From Podarcis raffonei (Eukaryota > Chordata > Lepidosauria > Squamata > Lacertidae): a stretch of DNA of 64,000 nt. This document shows positions 9,557-22,000 of this stretch, piece after piece. The stretch spans positions 53,232,001 to 53,296,000 of the forward strand of contig NC_070613.1 in assembly GCF_027172205.1 (NCBI RefSeq), read 5' to 3'. The notes under the pieces were generated by a model. It was not told the DNA's origin and ran no database searches. It saw only the letters and a program-made list of their open reading frames with translations. The position numbers and the translations under genes were made by a program. Position 1 is the stretch's first letter; every line of letters starts with the position of its first letter.

Positions 9557-9782
9557 CAGTGGTACCTCAGGTTAAGTACTTAATTCATTCCGGAGGTCCG
9601 TACTTAACCTGAAACTGTTCTTAACCTGAAGCACCACTTTAGCTAATGGGGCCTCTTCCTGCAGCTGCGCCGCCGGAGCACGATTTCTGTTTTAATCCTG
9701 AAGCAAAGTTCTTAACCCAAGGTACTATTTCTGGGTTAGTAGAGTCTTTAACCTGAAGCGTATGTAACCTGAGGTACCACTG
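9557..9782 (+). mobile_element. Tigger-like short DNA transposon (CGGGTTA family)
   Basis: Terminal inverted repeats CAGTGGTACCTCAGGTTA and TAACCTGAGGTACCACTG with TA duplications. The interior is non-coding with GCACCACTTTAGCTAATGGG. Confidence 0.88.
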
Positions 9783-9783
9783 T

Positions 9784-10260
9784 ATTATTATTATTATTCA
9801 TTTCATTTCTATACCGTTTTATATTTTTAATAAAAATCTCAAAGCGGCTTGCAGCACGTTGAAACATCAATAAAACAACCCAAAATTAAACATTACTGAA
9901 GAAAGTCAAATATAAAGTCTACAGTCAAAGCAACCTAATGAACAGGAAACTAAAATGTTATCTTAAAGATTTCAAAATAAAACGTTGCAAAGGAGGTCAA
10001 CTACAGAATACATATTTAACCAAGAAAATCTTAAACATTTCAGAAGAAAACATTGCTAAGTGGCAATGGCACCCATCTGAGAGGGGCTGGAACTGAGTCC
10101 CAGTGAGTTCTGGCTGAAAAAAGGCCCTGGTGATGATTTTACCAGTTATACCCTACCCATCTGACTGGGCCACTCTGGGCGGCTTCCAACATATAAAACA
10201 ACATAATAAAGCATTACCGTATTAAAAATCTGCCTTATTCACAGCTGCCTTCAGATGGCT
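9784..10260 (-). mobile_element. LINE 3'-end fragments (L2/CR1 type)
   Basis: A reversed LINE tail: a short ATT run, then TTCTATACCGTTTTATATTTT and AAAGCGGCTTGCAGC, and a second piece CTACCCATCTGACTGGGCCA and CACTCTGGGCGGCTTCCAA. They match 24811-25156 in kind. Confidence 0.55.
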
Positions 10261-10264
10261 CGGG

Positions 10265-10420
10265 AATCAGGTAACAGCATACCCTCCAACATTTTTCTAA
10301 AGAAAATAGGGATGTCCGTAAGGGAAGGTGGGACATTTGGGGATCAAATCAGAAACCAGGATGGCTTCTGTAAATCCTGGAATGTCCCCAGAAAAATGGG
10401 ACGCTTGGAGGGTCTGTAAT
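10265..10420. mobile_element. Short DNA transposon with TACCCTCCAA inverted ends
   Basis: Starts ATACCCTCCAACATTTTTC and ends GACGCTTGGAGGGTCTG. Inner CCCATTTTTC-like and GGGACATT-like parts are complementary. A fragment of the same family sits at about 6617-6650. Confidence 0.55.
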
Positions 10421-10984
10421 AGCTCCCTGCCCCACCTCCATGTGGTCCCTGAAAGGTTGTTTGTGCAAAAAAGCCTATGAATAAATGGATCCTAAACCAT
10501 TTTAGCTGCTTTCCTCTTTAGAAAGGCTAGTGGTGCCTGAATTCACAAAAATGCAGAGTAATGTTTCAGGTAAGTGGGGCAGAAATTCATTTTCACTGCC
10601 AGCTTTTGCATCTGGCGTGTCCCTAATGAAGTGCCAACATTCCAGTGGAATATTGGCTGGTGTCTTTAAAACATTACCAGAGCACTGGGAAGTAGCGCAG
10701 AAGCTGCTGAAGGCCATTTTTCATGAGGTTTGGGGTGATGATTAGGGCTGAGACCTGCTTTATTTTTCAGCTGGGTTTAAAAAATAAAAAATTGCATGCG
10801 TGGCATTTTTGATTGGTCAGATATGCACACTTTAAGGGCTTATCCACGCTTAAATGAAGACCTTAATTGGGGAAAGACCAAATCTATATCTTTACAGCTC
10901 CCAAATCATATTTTTTTACCTTGAGATTTTAATTGTCTCTGTTTAAATCTGGTTCCTGCTTATAGGAGGGTGACCAGTAGATCC
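10421..10984. other. RP9-FKBP9 intergenic sequence, nothing recognised
   Basis: Unremarkable intergenic DNA. Two overlapping opposite open frames near 10502-10745 show no codon or family signal. Confidence 0.45.
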
Positions 10985-11136
10985 ATCTGGCTTAGTCATG
11001 CTGGCCACATGACCCAGAAGCTGTCTGTGGACAAACACCGGCTCCCTCGGCCAATAAAGCAAGATGAGCGCTGCAACCCCAGAGTCGGTCATGACTGGAC
11101 CTAATGGTCAGGGGTCCCTTTACCTTTACCTTACTC
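10985..11136 (+). mobile_element. Sauria SINE, 3' part only
   Basis: It keeps only the 3' half, from GGCTTAGTCATGCTGGCCAC to CCCTTTACCTTTACC, so it is 5'-truncated. Confidence 0.85.
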
Positions 11137-12477
11137 CAATATTTTCTGCAGCCAATAGGTCAGGATGCTGTTCTGTCTAGGTCATGTACAAAATAGGAGC
11201 TTGTGCCAGGGTCACAGAGTTCCTAATGGATCTAATTTATATTAAGTTTATGCCTTCTGCACTGATGCCATGATCCATATAACTAAACCATGTAAAAAGT
11301 CCAGACAAGTCCCTTTTGCAAGAGTGAGTAGAACTGGATGTTGGTTATAAAAAGGGCTCAGCATATTCGCAACTACAATTCCCAGAACTGCCTGGGGGAA
11401 GGTGGGAGACTTCAACCTTTTAAAAATAATTTGTGTCACAATTGTGCCCCGAGAGCCTCACCAGCATTTGTTGGGGTAATGAAGGAAGTGTCTGAAGGAA
11501 TGTTTGCAACACACTAAACGTAAGGCAGAACCAAGTTTTTATGCAACATGTTTTATTGTACTTTCCTGCAATCATTTATCTTCTTGCTCATCTGCATGTA
11601 TACAATCCAGGAATTCAAAACAGGCCATTTCTCTAGATTACAGAGCACTTTCCTTTGCAGCAGAAGTACAACCTGTGTTTTGGTGCCCTGCCATGTAATC
11701 CAAACTGCAAATCCCACCAATGTTTAAAGGCATCTGAGGAGTTTAGCCCTTAGCTATAATGTAACAGGTTATTATAAACCACGGCTAGCTAAAAGCTGGG
11801 CAAATCACATATGCTAAACTATAGGATAACTCTCTGCTCACAGTTTGCCCTATACTTTACAAACAGGACATTCTTTTGAAGATTTTCACTGACAAAGAAG
11901 AAAATAATACCTTTGCTTTTCAGTTCAATATTTAACCGATGTGCTCTATTGTAAGTTAAAGTTGGTGTCTTACATTCTTGCGACAACGGTCTGGAAATTA
12001 ACTTGTCCTGATGTTATGAGGTCGACCCCTGAACCCAGCACACGTACACTACTAAGAAGAATGGACCCTTTTGAGTGGAGTCAGGATGTGTGGCCGTTTA
12101 AAATGTGTGTATACCTTCAACCCAATAAAGAACTTGTCACCCAGGAAGCAGAAAGAGATGGGCTTGTTACATGGAAATGGAAGAGACATAGCAGATGTGT
12201 GCTGCTTTAGACAGTGAGGTTGCAAATAAGTGGGGCAGCAAATCAAATTAAAATTCAAACACCTTAATCCTAAAGATAAAAGGAGTCCCTGCCTACCCAG
12301 TGAGCATAGAGATGTGCCACAGTACACATACGAAAAGAAATTAAGATAGGGAAGGGGTTTACGTATGTGTACCTGATTTTGGAGCAAGTGAGACTCAAAG
12401 TCAGTGTAAAAATGGCATTTTCCCCCTGCAGTGACATCACACCCCCTGAAACCCTGGCAACGTCCCTCTCTCAATGC
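11137..12477. other. RP9-FKBP9 intergenic sequence, nothing recognised
   Basis: Mid-GC intergenic DNA with no spliced gene, RNA gene or repeat that I can name. Confidence 0.45.
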
Positions 12478-12479
12478 TG

Positions 12480-12524
<45 letters not shown>

Positions 12525-12535
12525 ATATATATATT
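12478..12535. repeat. (TC)n then (AT)n microsatellite
   Basis: About twenty TC units run directly into a short TATATA tract. Confidence 0.95.
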
Positions 12536-12871
12536 TGCAAACTAAAAATGGCTCTGCCATCACCTGATGGCCTCTCTCAGCCAGTCTGCTGAGAAAGCTG
12601 GCCTGACTTATTCTGTAGTAAATCCGCTGACCAAACCTTCTGCCTCTACTAATTTCAGAAATTATGGGGAGACCCGGGCACCCAGAAATTCGAGGGGATC
12701 CTTTCCCCATGCAAACCCTTAACATTCTCCATCACGAGAGGCGTAAGGCTTCTGTCACCTGATCTGAAAGTTCACTCTGTCCTTATTAGAAAAGCCAGTC
12801 CAGCAATCCCCTTTTACCGATTTGTGGAGTGACTATCTGTCAAACAGAGAGTCTGAATAGCCCTTTTATGT

Positions 12872-13006
12872 CATGGGCGTAGTCAGGATTATTATAGGGG
12901 GGGGGAAGGCTTTATGTTTTTTTGGGGGGAGGGGTAGAACTGAGTCGGGTCAGTTAGTTAAATATATTTATATATTTACACACACACCCGGTTCCTACGC
13001 CCATGA
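12872..13006. mobile_element. Short inverted-repeat element with CATGGGCGTAG ends
   Basis: Begins CATGGGCGTAGTCAGG and ends CCTACGCCCATG, perfect 11-bp inverted ends about 135 bp apart, with a G-rich interior. Confidence 0.55.
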
Positions 13007-13070
13007 ACAGCATCTCATGGATTTGACTTGCAAAGAACGCTTTCCTGTCCTAAGCGAGTGTCTCAAAATA

Positions 13071-13305
13071 CAGTGGTACCTCGGGTTAAGTACTTAATTC
13101 GTTCTAGAGGTCCGTTCTTAACCTGAAACTGTTCTTAACCTGAAGCACCACTTTAGCTAATGGGGCCTCCTGCTGCCGCTGTGCCGCCGGAGCCTGATTT
13201 CTGTTCTCATCCTGAAGCAAAGTTCTTAACCTGAAGCACTATTTCTGGTTTAGCGGAGTCTGTAACCTGAAGCGTACGTAACCTGAAGTGTATGTAACCC
13301 GAGGG
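13071..13305 (+). mobile_element. Tigger-like short DNA transposon (CGGGTTA family), right end decayed
   Basis: Starts CAGTGGTACCTCGGGTTAAG after TA. The right terminus is altered after GTATGTAACCCGAG. Confidence 0.82.
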
Positions 13306-13326
13306 TATGTAGCTTGAAACAGCTTA

Positions 13327-13488
13327 CAGTGGTACCTCGGGTTATATACGCTTCAGGTTACAGACTCCACTAACCCAGAAATAGTGCTTCAGGATAAGAA
13401 CAGAAATCGTGCTCTGGCGGTTGAGAACAGTTTCAGGTTAAGGACGGACCTCCGGAGCGAATTAAGTACTTAACCCGAGGTACCACTG
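13327..13488 (+). mobile_element. Tigger-like short DNA transposon (CGGGTTA family)
   Basis: Full inverted ends CAGTGGTACCTCGGGTTA and TAACCCGAGGTACCACTG with TA duplications. It lies next to the FKBP9 CpG-rich region. Confidence 0.88.
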
Positions 13489-13489
13489 T

Positions 13490-14519
13490 ACTCCGGCAGA
13501 TCATTCCTCCGCTGCAGTTAACTCCAACTTCCCCCCTGCGACTTCATAACTCGGAAGGCGGCGCGCGCTCCCGCTCCAGCCGCAGCCCTGACTCATCGCC
13601 CTGCGGCTCCGAGAGGATGGCGGGCAGGGCAGCTGCTCCGCTTGAGGCCTCGGGAGAAAAAACCCCGAGCCCTCAGCAGCCGCGTCTGGGCTGGAAACGA
13701 AGAGGCGCCACGTCGCGAGGGGACAGTTGCCTCCCCCAGATAAAAAAACACGCAGGAACTAGAAACCTGACTCTTTTTTTCCCAATTTTTTTATTGGTTT
13801 TCACATTACAAACAAACAAACATAATTCATAGCCATATTGAAAATTGCCCTTATTAAGTGACTTCCTCGCTTCCCCATGTTTGCATTTCATTGCCTATCC
13901 TTTTAACGGTTTTCCAAACCACAGCTCTTCTAAAATTCAACATGAACACCCTTAGCTCTTCACATTACGAAATTAAACCTATTAATTCATCACTTAACAG
14001 AAATAAAATCCTCAGCCAATTAAGTATCTGCAAGCTGTTTTCAGTTAATTGAACGAAATAATCATTAAATTTAATCCACTCTTCCTGATACTCCTCCTCC
14101 TTCTGGTCGCGGACTCTTCCTGTCCGAAAAATCCATCATCTGCATCTGCCATTCTTCTGTCGTCGGGAGTTCTTGGGTTTCCCACTTTTTAGCTAACAAA
14201 AGAGGAGCAGCTTGGCTCTTGGCGGCTCCCCTTTGCTGGGCCTTTTCTCCCTCAGTTTTCCCCTCAAACACCCGCCTGCTCTCCCAGGCCCTCCTCTTCC
14301 CCGACGTCCCCCTGCCTCGCCTCCCCTCGGGGCTGGCTCCTCCCGCCGGCTCTGCAAGCGGAGAAGCCGCGGCCGCCCGTTTCCCCCGCCGACCCTCCTT
14401 CTCCTCCTCCTCCTTCCTCCGCCCCCTCCACGTTTGCAGCTCTGGGAAGCCGGGATTTGGGCGCAGGACCTCCGCCTCGGCCGCGCCTCCGCCTCCCCGC
14501 TCCTCGCGCCGCCGCCGCC
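13490..14519 (+). promoter_or_regulatory. FKBP9 CpG-rich promoter and 5' UTR, interrupted by an L1 fragment
   Basis: CpG-dense sequence occupies 13490-13760 and 14206-14519, with an AT-rich L1 3' end (13775-14205) between. The proximal part is rich in pyrimidines and GCCGCC just before the ATG at 14520. The transcription start cannot be placed; the distal block may be promoter or may be displaced. Confidence 0.6.
13775..14205 (-). mobile_element. L1 LINE 3' end in the FKBP9 promoter region
   Basis: A T-rich start (TTTTTTTATTGGTTTTCAC) is followed by reversed L1 sequence. The minus strand near 14190-14090 reads KKWETQELPTTEEWQMQMMD, like the L1 ORF2 C-terminus at 16730 ([20 protein letters not shown]). 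Its right end is about 315 bases from the FKBP9 ATG. Confidence 0.7.
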
Positions 14520-14788
14520 ATGGAAGGGCCAGGAACGCCGCCCGGCCGGAGGAGACGCCGCCACCGCGGCTGCTGCTTCTCGCCGCTGCTGCTGGCGCTG
14601 CTGGTGAGCTGCGCGGCGTGCCAGGCGCCGCCGGTGCCGGGCGCCGGAGAACCGGCGTGGGACGGCAAGGACGTGCTGGTGGAGCGCAGCTACGTGCCCC
14701 GCGAGTGCCCGCGCACCGTCCGCGCCGGCGACTTCGTGCGCTACCATTACCACGGCACCTTCCCCGACGGCGCCAAGTTCGACTCCAG
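14520..14788 (+). CDS. FKBP9: FKBP9 coding exon 1
   Basis: Encodes the signal peptide (core [19 protein letters not shown]) and the first half of domain 1, including [20 protein letters not shown]. Ends GAC TCC AG before GTACGG. Confidence 0.95.
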
Positions 14789-17232
14789 GTACGGCGCCTC
14801 GTCGCGCGGCCCTGCCTGCGCGCGCTTCCCCGGCAGCAAGGCCCGTCGGAGGCAGCGGGACTTGCGGGCGGGCGGGCGCGCACACGCTCGGCAGCCTTCG
14901 CGCCCCATCAGGCTCGCTGGCCGGCCGAGCTTCTCTCCCTAGACGGCAGGGATGGTCGGGGCTTTGGCCCTGATCCAGCCCCGGGCGGCTTTTGGTGTGG
15001 GGCAGGGCAGCCGCTTGGCACGAGGGAAACCGCAGCCCCTGCCCTCTCCTGCTAAAATGGGGAGCCCACAGTCGGAGAGAGCTCTCCCCAGGGGGCAATA
15101 CTGTACAGTGGTACCTCGGGTTACAGACCTTCAGCTTACAGACTTGGCTAACCCAGAAGTAGTACCTCAGGTTAAGAACTCTGCTTCAGGATGAGAACAG
15201 AAATCGTGCGGTGGCAGCGGGAGGCCCCATTAGCTAAAGTGGTACCTCAGGTTAAGAACAGTTTCAGATTAAGAACGGACCTCTGGAACGGATTAAGTTC
15301 TTAACCCGAGGTACCACTGTACAGTGTACTGAACCTTGGTTCTCAAATTTAATCCTTTCCGGAGGTCTGTTCCATAACCAAAGCGTTCCAAAACCAAGGC
15401 ATGCTTCCCCATAGAAAGTAATGCAAAATGGATTAATCCGTTCCAGACTTTTAAGGACAACCCCTAAAACAGCAATTTAACATGACTTTTACTATCTAAT
15501 GAGACGATTCGTCCATAAAATGAAAGCAATAATCAATGTAAAAAGGTAAAGGGACCCCTGACCATTACGTCCAGTCGTGATCGACTCTGGGGTTGCGGCG
15601 CTCATCTCGCTTTATTGGCCGAGGGAGCCGGCGTACAGCTTCTGGGTCGTGTCACCAGCATGACTAAGCCGCTTCTGGCGAACCAGAGCAGCGCACGGAA
15701 ACGCCGTTTACCTTCCCACCGGAGCGGTACCTATTTATCTACTTGCACCTTGACATGCTTTTGAACTGCTAGGTTGGCAGGAGCAGGGACCGAGCAACGG
15801 GAGCTCACCCCGTCGCGGGGATTCGAACCGCCAACTTTCTGATTGGCAAGTTCTAGGCTCTGTGGTTTAACCCACAGCTCCACCCACGTCCCTTTCAATG
15901 ATCAATGTACTGTACTATAAAATGAATAAGATAGTATTGGAGATGATAAAAGTTAAAAATATTTTTTCCCCCTTACCTGCACTGATGATAGTCATTGTTT
16001 GGATGGGGGGCTTTTATCCATTTCCGCAGTCACACACACAATCAATCAATCAATCAATCAATAGCTGAACTGGGTTCCACACAGTCACAAAAACAAATTA
16101 ACCGAAAAAGCCTCAACAACGCAAAATAAATAGCAAAAACAAAAGCGCCAGACTTAATCCATTCTGGAAGTCCATTTGGAAACCAAGGCGCAGCTTCTGA
16201 TTGGTGCAGGCATCCTGGAAACAATAGCCGGCAGCCACATCAGGCGTTCAACTTCCGAAAAACATTTAAAAACCGGAACACTTCCGGGTTTTCGGCATTT
16301 TGGAACCTAGGCGTTTGAGAACCAAGGTACCACTGTACTGCTCTATGCAGCCAACTGCTAGGGCTGAGGTCCCTTTGCCCCCCCCCCCAGATTTGAGTGG
16401 GTCGCCCCTCCCAAGTTGATCAGTTATGTGGGGTGGGGTTTACATGGGTTCCCTCAATAGTTTATTCAAGTGGGCACCCCTGGCTCTAGGCGTAGAGGCA
16501 TCTGTTTATAAACTGGGAAAGCTTATGAGAAGCCATAAGAAAGTGTAAGAAAGTGAAGGGATTCTGGGAAATGATATACAATGAGTTAAAGAAAATGCTG
16601 AAATATAGCTTTGTAAAGAAACCAGAAACCTTCTTACTGGGAATAACTAAAAATGATATAAATAAGAGGGACTGTAAACTCTTTCAGTACGCAATAACAG
16701 CAGCGAGAATATTGATGGCCCAAAGATGGAAACAAGAAGAACTACCAACTCTGGAAGAATGGAGAGCAAAACTAACAGACTATGCAGAACTGGACAAATT
16801 AACTGGGAAAATCAGACTTCAAAGAGACCATAAGTTTCTAGAGGACTGGGGAAAATTCAGAGACTATTTGAAAACTGTATGTGAGGAAAATACAACGCTA
16901 GTGTGTTTTAAAGAAGCTTTGTGAAGAAAATAAGGAATATTGCAAGAATGTAAATGAGGATAGAAAAAATGTATTTAAAGGCGATACTATAATTAAGGAA
17001 TGTGAAGATAGAAATTTAATTATGGATGATTGTCAGAGGAGTTGAGGGAGGTTCAATAAGTCAAAATATGTGATGTGAAAATTGTATGATAGGAGATATT
17101 ACGGAAAAAATTTAATAAAAAAAATTAAAAAAAAAAAAGAAGCCATACCTTCCATCATCTTCACAAGGCAAAGCTCCTCTCCTAGTCTAGAAAACCCCAC
17201 CAGTGCCAGATATAGGGTGGTGAGCTAAGGGG

Positions 17233-17284
<52 letters not shown>

Positions 17285-18959
17285 TAATAATTTAAATGCA
17301 TATATTTATACAGGTACCAACTGAGAAGATATTACAGATGCTTTATGTTTCCATATGATTTATGCTGCATTTGCCCTGCTCTAGTATGTTCTGTTATGTT
17401 TCCACAATGTATTGTTTGTAAGCTGCTTTGGGATTCATTTGAACGAAAAGCGGCCCAGAACTACTAATAAATACAGTGGTACCTCAGGTTACAGACACTT
17501 CAGGTTACAGACTCCACTAACCCAGAAATAGTACCTTGGGTTAAGAACTTTGCTTCAGCACAAGAACAGAAATCGCACGGCCCCATTAGCTAAAGTGGTA
17601 CCTCAGGTTAAGAACAGTTTCAGGTTAAGAACGGACCTCCAGAACGAATTAAGTTCAATATCCATAAAAAAGCAACTGTACCAAAAGGAATTATTGTGAA
17701 AATAAGAAATACGATAGGGTTTTTTTTTTGCCAATTTTTTTTCCTTCCTGCAGGCACCACATTAGCAATGTCTGCCTCTGACCCCAACCTAGGCGGAGAG
17801 GCTGCTTACAGCGCAACCTTTTGGATCACAGGCACCCCTTTGGGCCTGCAGTTGTAGCTCTGGAACTGGTCCATTTCCAAGTGATGGAGGCTCTTAGGAA
17901 TGTTGTCGAACAATACAGTGAACTGGCCTCTGCTATATTTCTCTTTGTGTATGATACTTTTGAATGCATTCCCACTGAAGTCCTTGAAGTAAAAGGTAGA
18001 TTTAAGATAACTTGGGTGCACTGTAAGTGTTCCTGTGAGTAAAACGTGGGCTACATCTAATTTCATCATAATTATAGGGCTGTATAACAGCACCTACGAA
18101 AGGCATAGAAGGGGGTGTCTATTTCTCCTCTGGTGAGAGGACATTATGGTGAGAGGACATCTGATGAGAGATATTATGTTAATTATCAAAAATTCCCAAG
18201 TGATCATTGAAAGTGAATATGCCCTTTGGCAAAATTCCAGACATCTCTTTGGAGAGAATGCATATTCTTGGAAGCTTATATTTTTTACCCTTTCAACATT
18301 GTTGTCGCATGATGCATTCCTAACCCCACACCTTGAGAATAAGCCCCATTGAATTCAGTGAGACTTAATTCTGAGTAGACATGACTGGGGTTTCATCAGA
18401 AGAGCAAAACCATTCATTCCCCCCCCCCATATCTGTCAATCAAATTAAAATTGCCTTGAATATGTACTTTCTGTCATTATCCATTCAAGACAAAAGAAAG
18501 TTCACCTTCACAGAACTTGTGGCAGAAATGTTTTGTTTGTGCTGAATCAGCTGCCATGGGTAATTCTGAGTTTGAAAGATTAGTGAAAATAATTCTTTCA
18601 CTTCTTTCCCCACAATTGTATAGATCTCTCTCTTAACCAACCATTAGCCATATTACCCTGCTGCCTCAAATTCTTTAGCCTTTCCTAGTAGGAAAGATAC
18701 TCAAAGCTCTACATTGTGTTGGTTTTCTACAACCTTTCTAGCTCTAGGACTGTCCAGGGTATTCCACACAAGGTATGAAAGCAACACTTGTTTAGATGGC
18801 TTTTGAAAGAGAGGTGAGACAAGTTCATGGGGGAATCAGCAGCTGTTAGTCATAGTCATGACTGAGAAATGGGTAAAAATAAAAGCGCTGCCAACAAAAT
18901 ACCTGTAAATGAGATTTAAGTGAATTGCAAATGAATTTGCAAGTAACCTACTGTGTTTG

Positions 18960-19006
<47 letters not shown>

Positions 19007-22000
19007 GCTATGACAGGGGTTCCACATTCAACGTGTTTGTGGGGAAAGGCCAGCTTATTGCTGGAATGGACAAAGCTCTGATTGGCATGTGTGTGAATGA
19101 GAGGCGGTTCGTAAAAATCCCACCCCATCTTGGCTACGGGAGCGAAGGTGTTTGTGAGTACAGTACTCTGTATGGAAATGTTCATCCAAGACAAGCTGTT
19201 GAAATTACAGAGTTTCTAACAAGTTCATCAAACCCGATTTTTAATGAATGCATTGCTGCCTGATAAGTCCTGTTCATGGGATATATCTGTGGATCCGGAT
19301 GTGTGGATGAGGAGGACATGGGACCGTGCTGACGGACCCTGTCTCCCAGCTTGATTTTAAGTTCTGAACTTCTGAGAAGTTCCTGCTCCCTCTCAGTCCA
19401 CAAATTTAGATCTCTGAATCGAGTTCAAGAGGCCAGATTACTACAGGCAAGGCTACAATGTCATGCACACCAAGCAAACTATCATTGCTAAAGTTTCCCC
19501 CTGTCCTCCACATCAAGTCCTTTTTTCCCCTTTTATTGAAAAATGTGAGGATCTTTGTTTTCTCCCCATTGTTCATTTCTTTAAGACGGACTTCTAGCTA
19601 CAATTGTTGCAGAGAATATGTGATGGAAATATCCATCGTGTTCCTCAGTGAGGAAGAAGTTGCTTTCCTGTTCTGATCAAGATGAATTTAATATAATATG
19701 AGGCTTCAGTAGTGATGACTCTGAGCAGGGTGAGACAGTAGTAAAGCAAACTCACTCTTAAGTTGTTTTCCCAAATCCTTGATAAACAGAGGCACTTCAA
19801 GTTCCCTGTAAAGAGGGATTGACTGATAAACTGTGCTGAGAATTCTTGCTCTGGGAGGGGAATGGTGGGATGTATCCAGTAACTCTTAGCAAACTACAGC
19901 TCCCAGAATGCTTTGGGTGAAGCCATGACAGCTGAAAGTGGTATTATAGTGCTCTAAATGTGGCCTCCGTCTCTGTACGCCTGGGCCACTGGTGAAACAG
20001 TTCCCTAGCCAGCCACATCCTTTGTGCATGCCTGCTACATCTTGAAAGAGACAGTAGTTTGTTACATTAATTCTGTTTTTTCAGGAAGCATCATTTCCGT
20101 TTTAATATATTTTGCATTCACAGCTGGTGTAATTCCTGCAAACTCAGTGCTTCACTTTGATGTGCTTTTGATCGACCTTTGGAATTCTGAAGACCAAGTT
20201 CATATTCAAACTTATTACAAGCCAGAAAATTGCACAAGAACGATCCAGGTGTCTGATTTTGTAAGATACCATTACAATGGGACATTTCTAGATGGTACAC
20301 TGTTTGACTCGAGGTAGTTAATATACATTTTTTTCTTTCTATTATTCATGTTTTCTGAGGTCTTGATTTTTGAGGGCTTTGTGAGAATTTACATAAAAAT
20401 GTGAATGAAAATATTTTGTTGGCAGGACTGGGAACAAAATCTATGCCTGAGGCTTAGGAAAACCACTTCCTGTCAGTATAAGACAACATTGGACTCAATA
20501 AACCAATGGTCTCTCATGCCTGCTATAAGGCAGCTTGAAATGTTCAGCTTTTAACCACTAAAGCAATAGGGAAAGAATGTGGCATATTTGGTGTCTTTGC
20601 CTTTGTGCAACTAAGTTTTGTTGTTTTATACTCTGTATACTTCTAAAATGGTTTGAAACAAAATGCGCATCGGTCTACATTGATTTCACTCTGCCCAACT
20701 CTTCACATTTTTTCCTGCTTCCAGTGTTAAAAAGGAAGACGCTGGCTATGAGTAACTTGCTTTTTTGTTATAATTTCAGCCACAATAGAATGCGAACATA
20801 TGACACTTATGTGGGTATCGGTTGGCTGATCCCCGGTATGGACAAAGGTCTCCTTGGAATGTGTGTCGGAGAAAAGCGCATCATCACAGTACCGCCTTTC
20901 CTGGCGTATGGAGAAGACGGAGATGGTAAATGCCAAATTTGTTTATGCTGCTAGTGAATATTAGGTAACCCTGAGAAACATAAATCAAGAGAAGATCTTT
21001 CCACAGAATTAAAGGTAAAGGTAAAGGTACCCCTGGCCGTACGGGCCAGTCTTGACAGACTCTAGGGTTGTGCGCCCATCTCACTCAAGAGGCCGGGGGC
21101 CAGCGCTGTCCGGAGACACTTCCGGGTCACGTGGCCAGCGTGACATCGCTGCTCTGGCGAGCCAGAGCCGCACACGGAAACGCCGTTTACCTTCCCGCTA
21201 GTAAGCGGTCCCTATTTATCTACTTGCACCCGGGAGTGCTTTTGAACTGCTAGGTTGGCAGGCGCTGGGACCGAACAACGGGAGTGCACCCCACCGCGGG
21301 GATTCGAACCGCCGACCTTTCGATCGGCAAGCCCTAGGTGCTGAGGCTTTTACCCACAGCGCTACCCGCGTCCCTGCACAGAATTAATAATAATAATAAT
21401 ATTTATAACCCCGCCCATCTGGCTGAGTTTCCCCAGCCACTCTGGGCGACTCCCAATCAAGTGTTAAAAACAGTACAGCGTTACATATTAAAAACTTCCC
21501 TGAACAGGGCTGCCTTAAGATGTCTTCTGAATGTCAGGGAGTTGTTTATCTCTTTGACATCCACAGGGCGGGCGCCACTACCGAGAAGGCCCTCTGTCTG
21601 GTTCCCTGTAGCCTCACTTCTCGCAATGAGGGAACGGCCAGAAGGCCCTCGGTGCTGGACCTCAGTGTCCGGGCTGAACTATGGGGGTGGAGACGCTCCT
21701 TCAGGTATACAGGACCAAGGCCGTTTAGGGCTTTAAAGGTCAGCACAAACACTTGGAATTGTGCTCGGAAACGTACTGGGAGCCAATGCAGATCTCTCAG
21801 AATCTGAACTCATGTTTTGTGTAGGAAGCAAGTGATCAGTCAATCAACTCAATATCTGATCGCCCAGTGAATGTTCATCTTTAATCTCAGTTACAGTTGA
21901 GGGAAAAGCTTAATTTCTTTCAACTTTCTCTTATTTTTTTCCAGATAGAAAATTGGCAGAATAACCAGACTGCTATTGACAAAATGGAAGTTATTTTTTA

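Noticed and set aside
14071-15098. Long open frames of up to about 300 codons on both strands around FKBP9 exon 1
   Set aside because: Low-complexity Arg/Ala/Pro/Gly readings of a CpG island. Only the frame with the signal peptide and FKBP block is supported.
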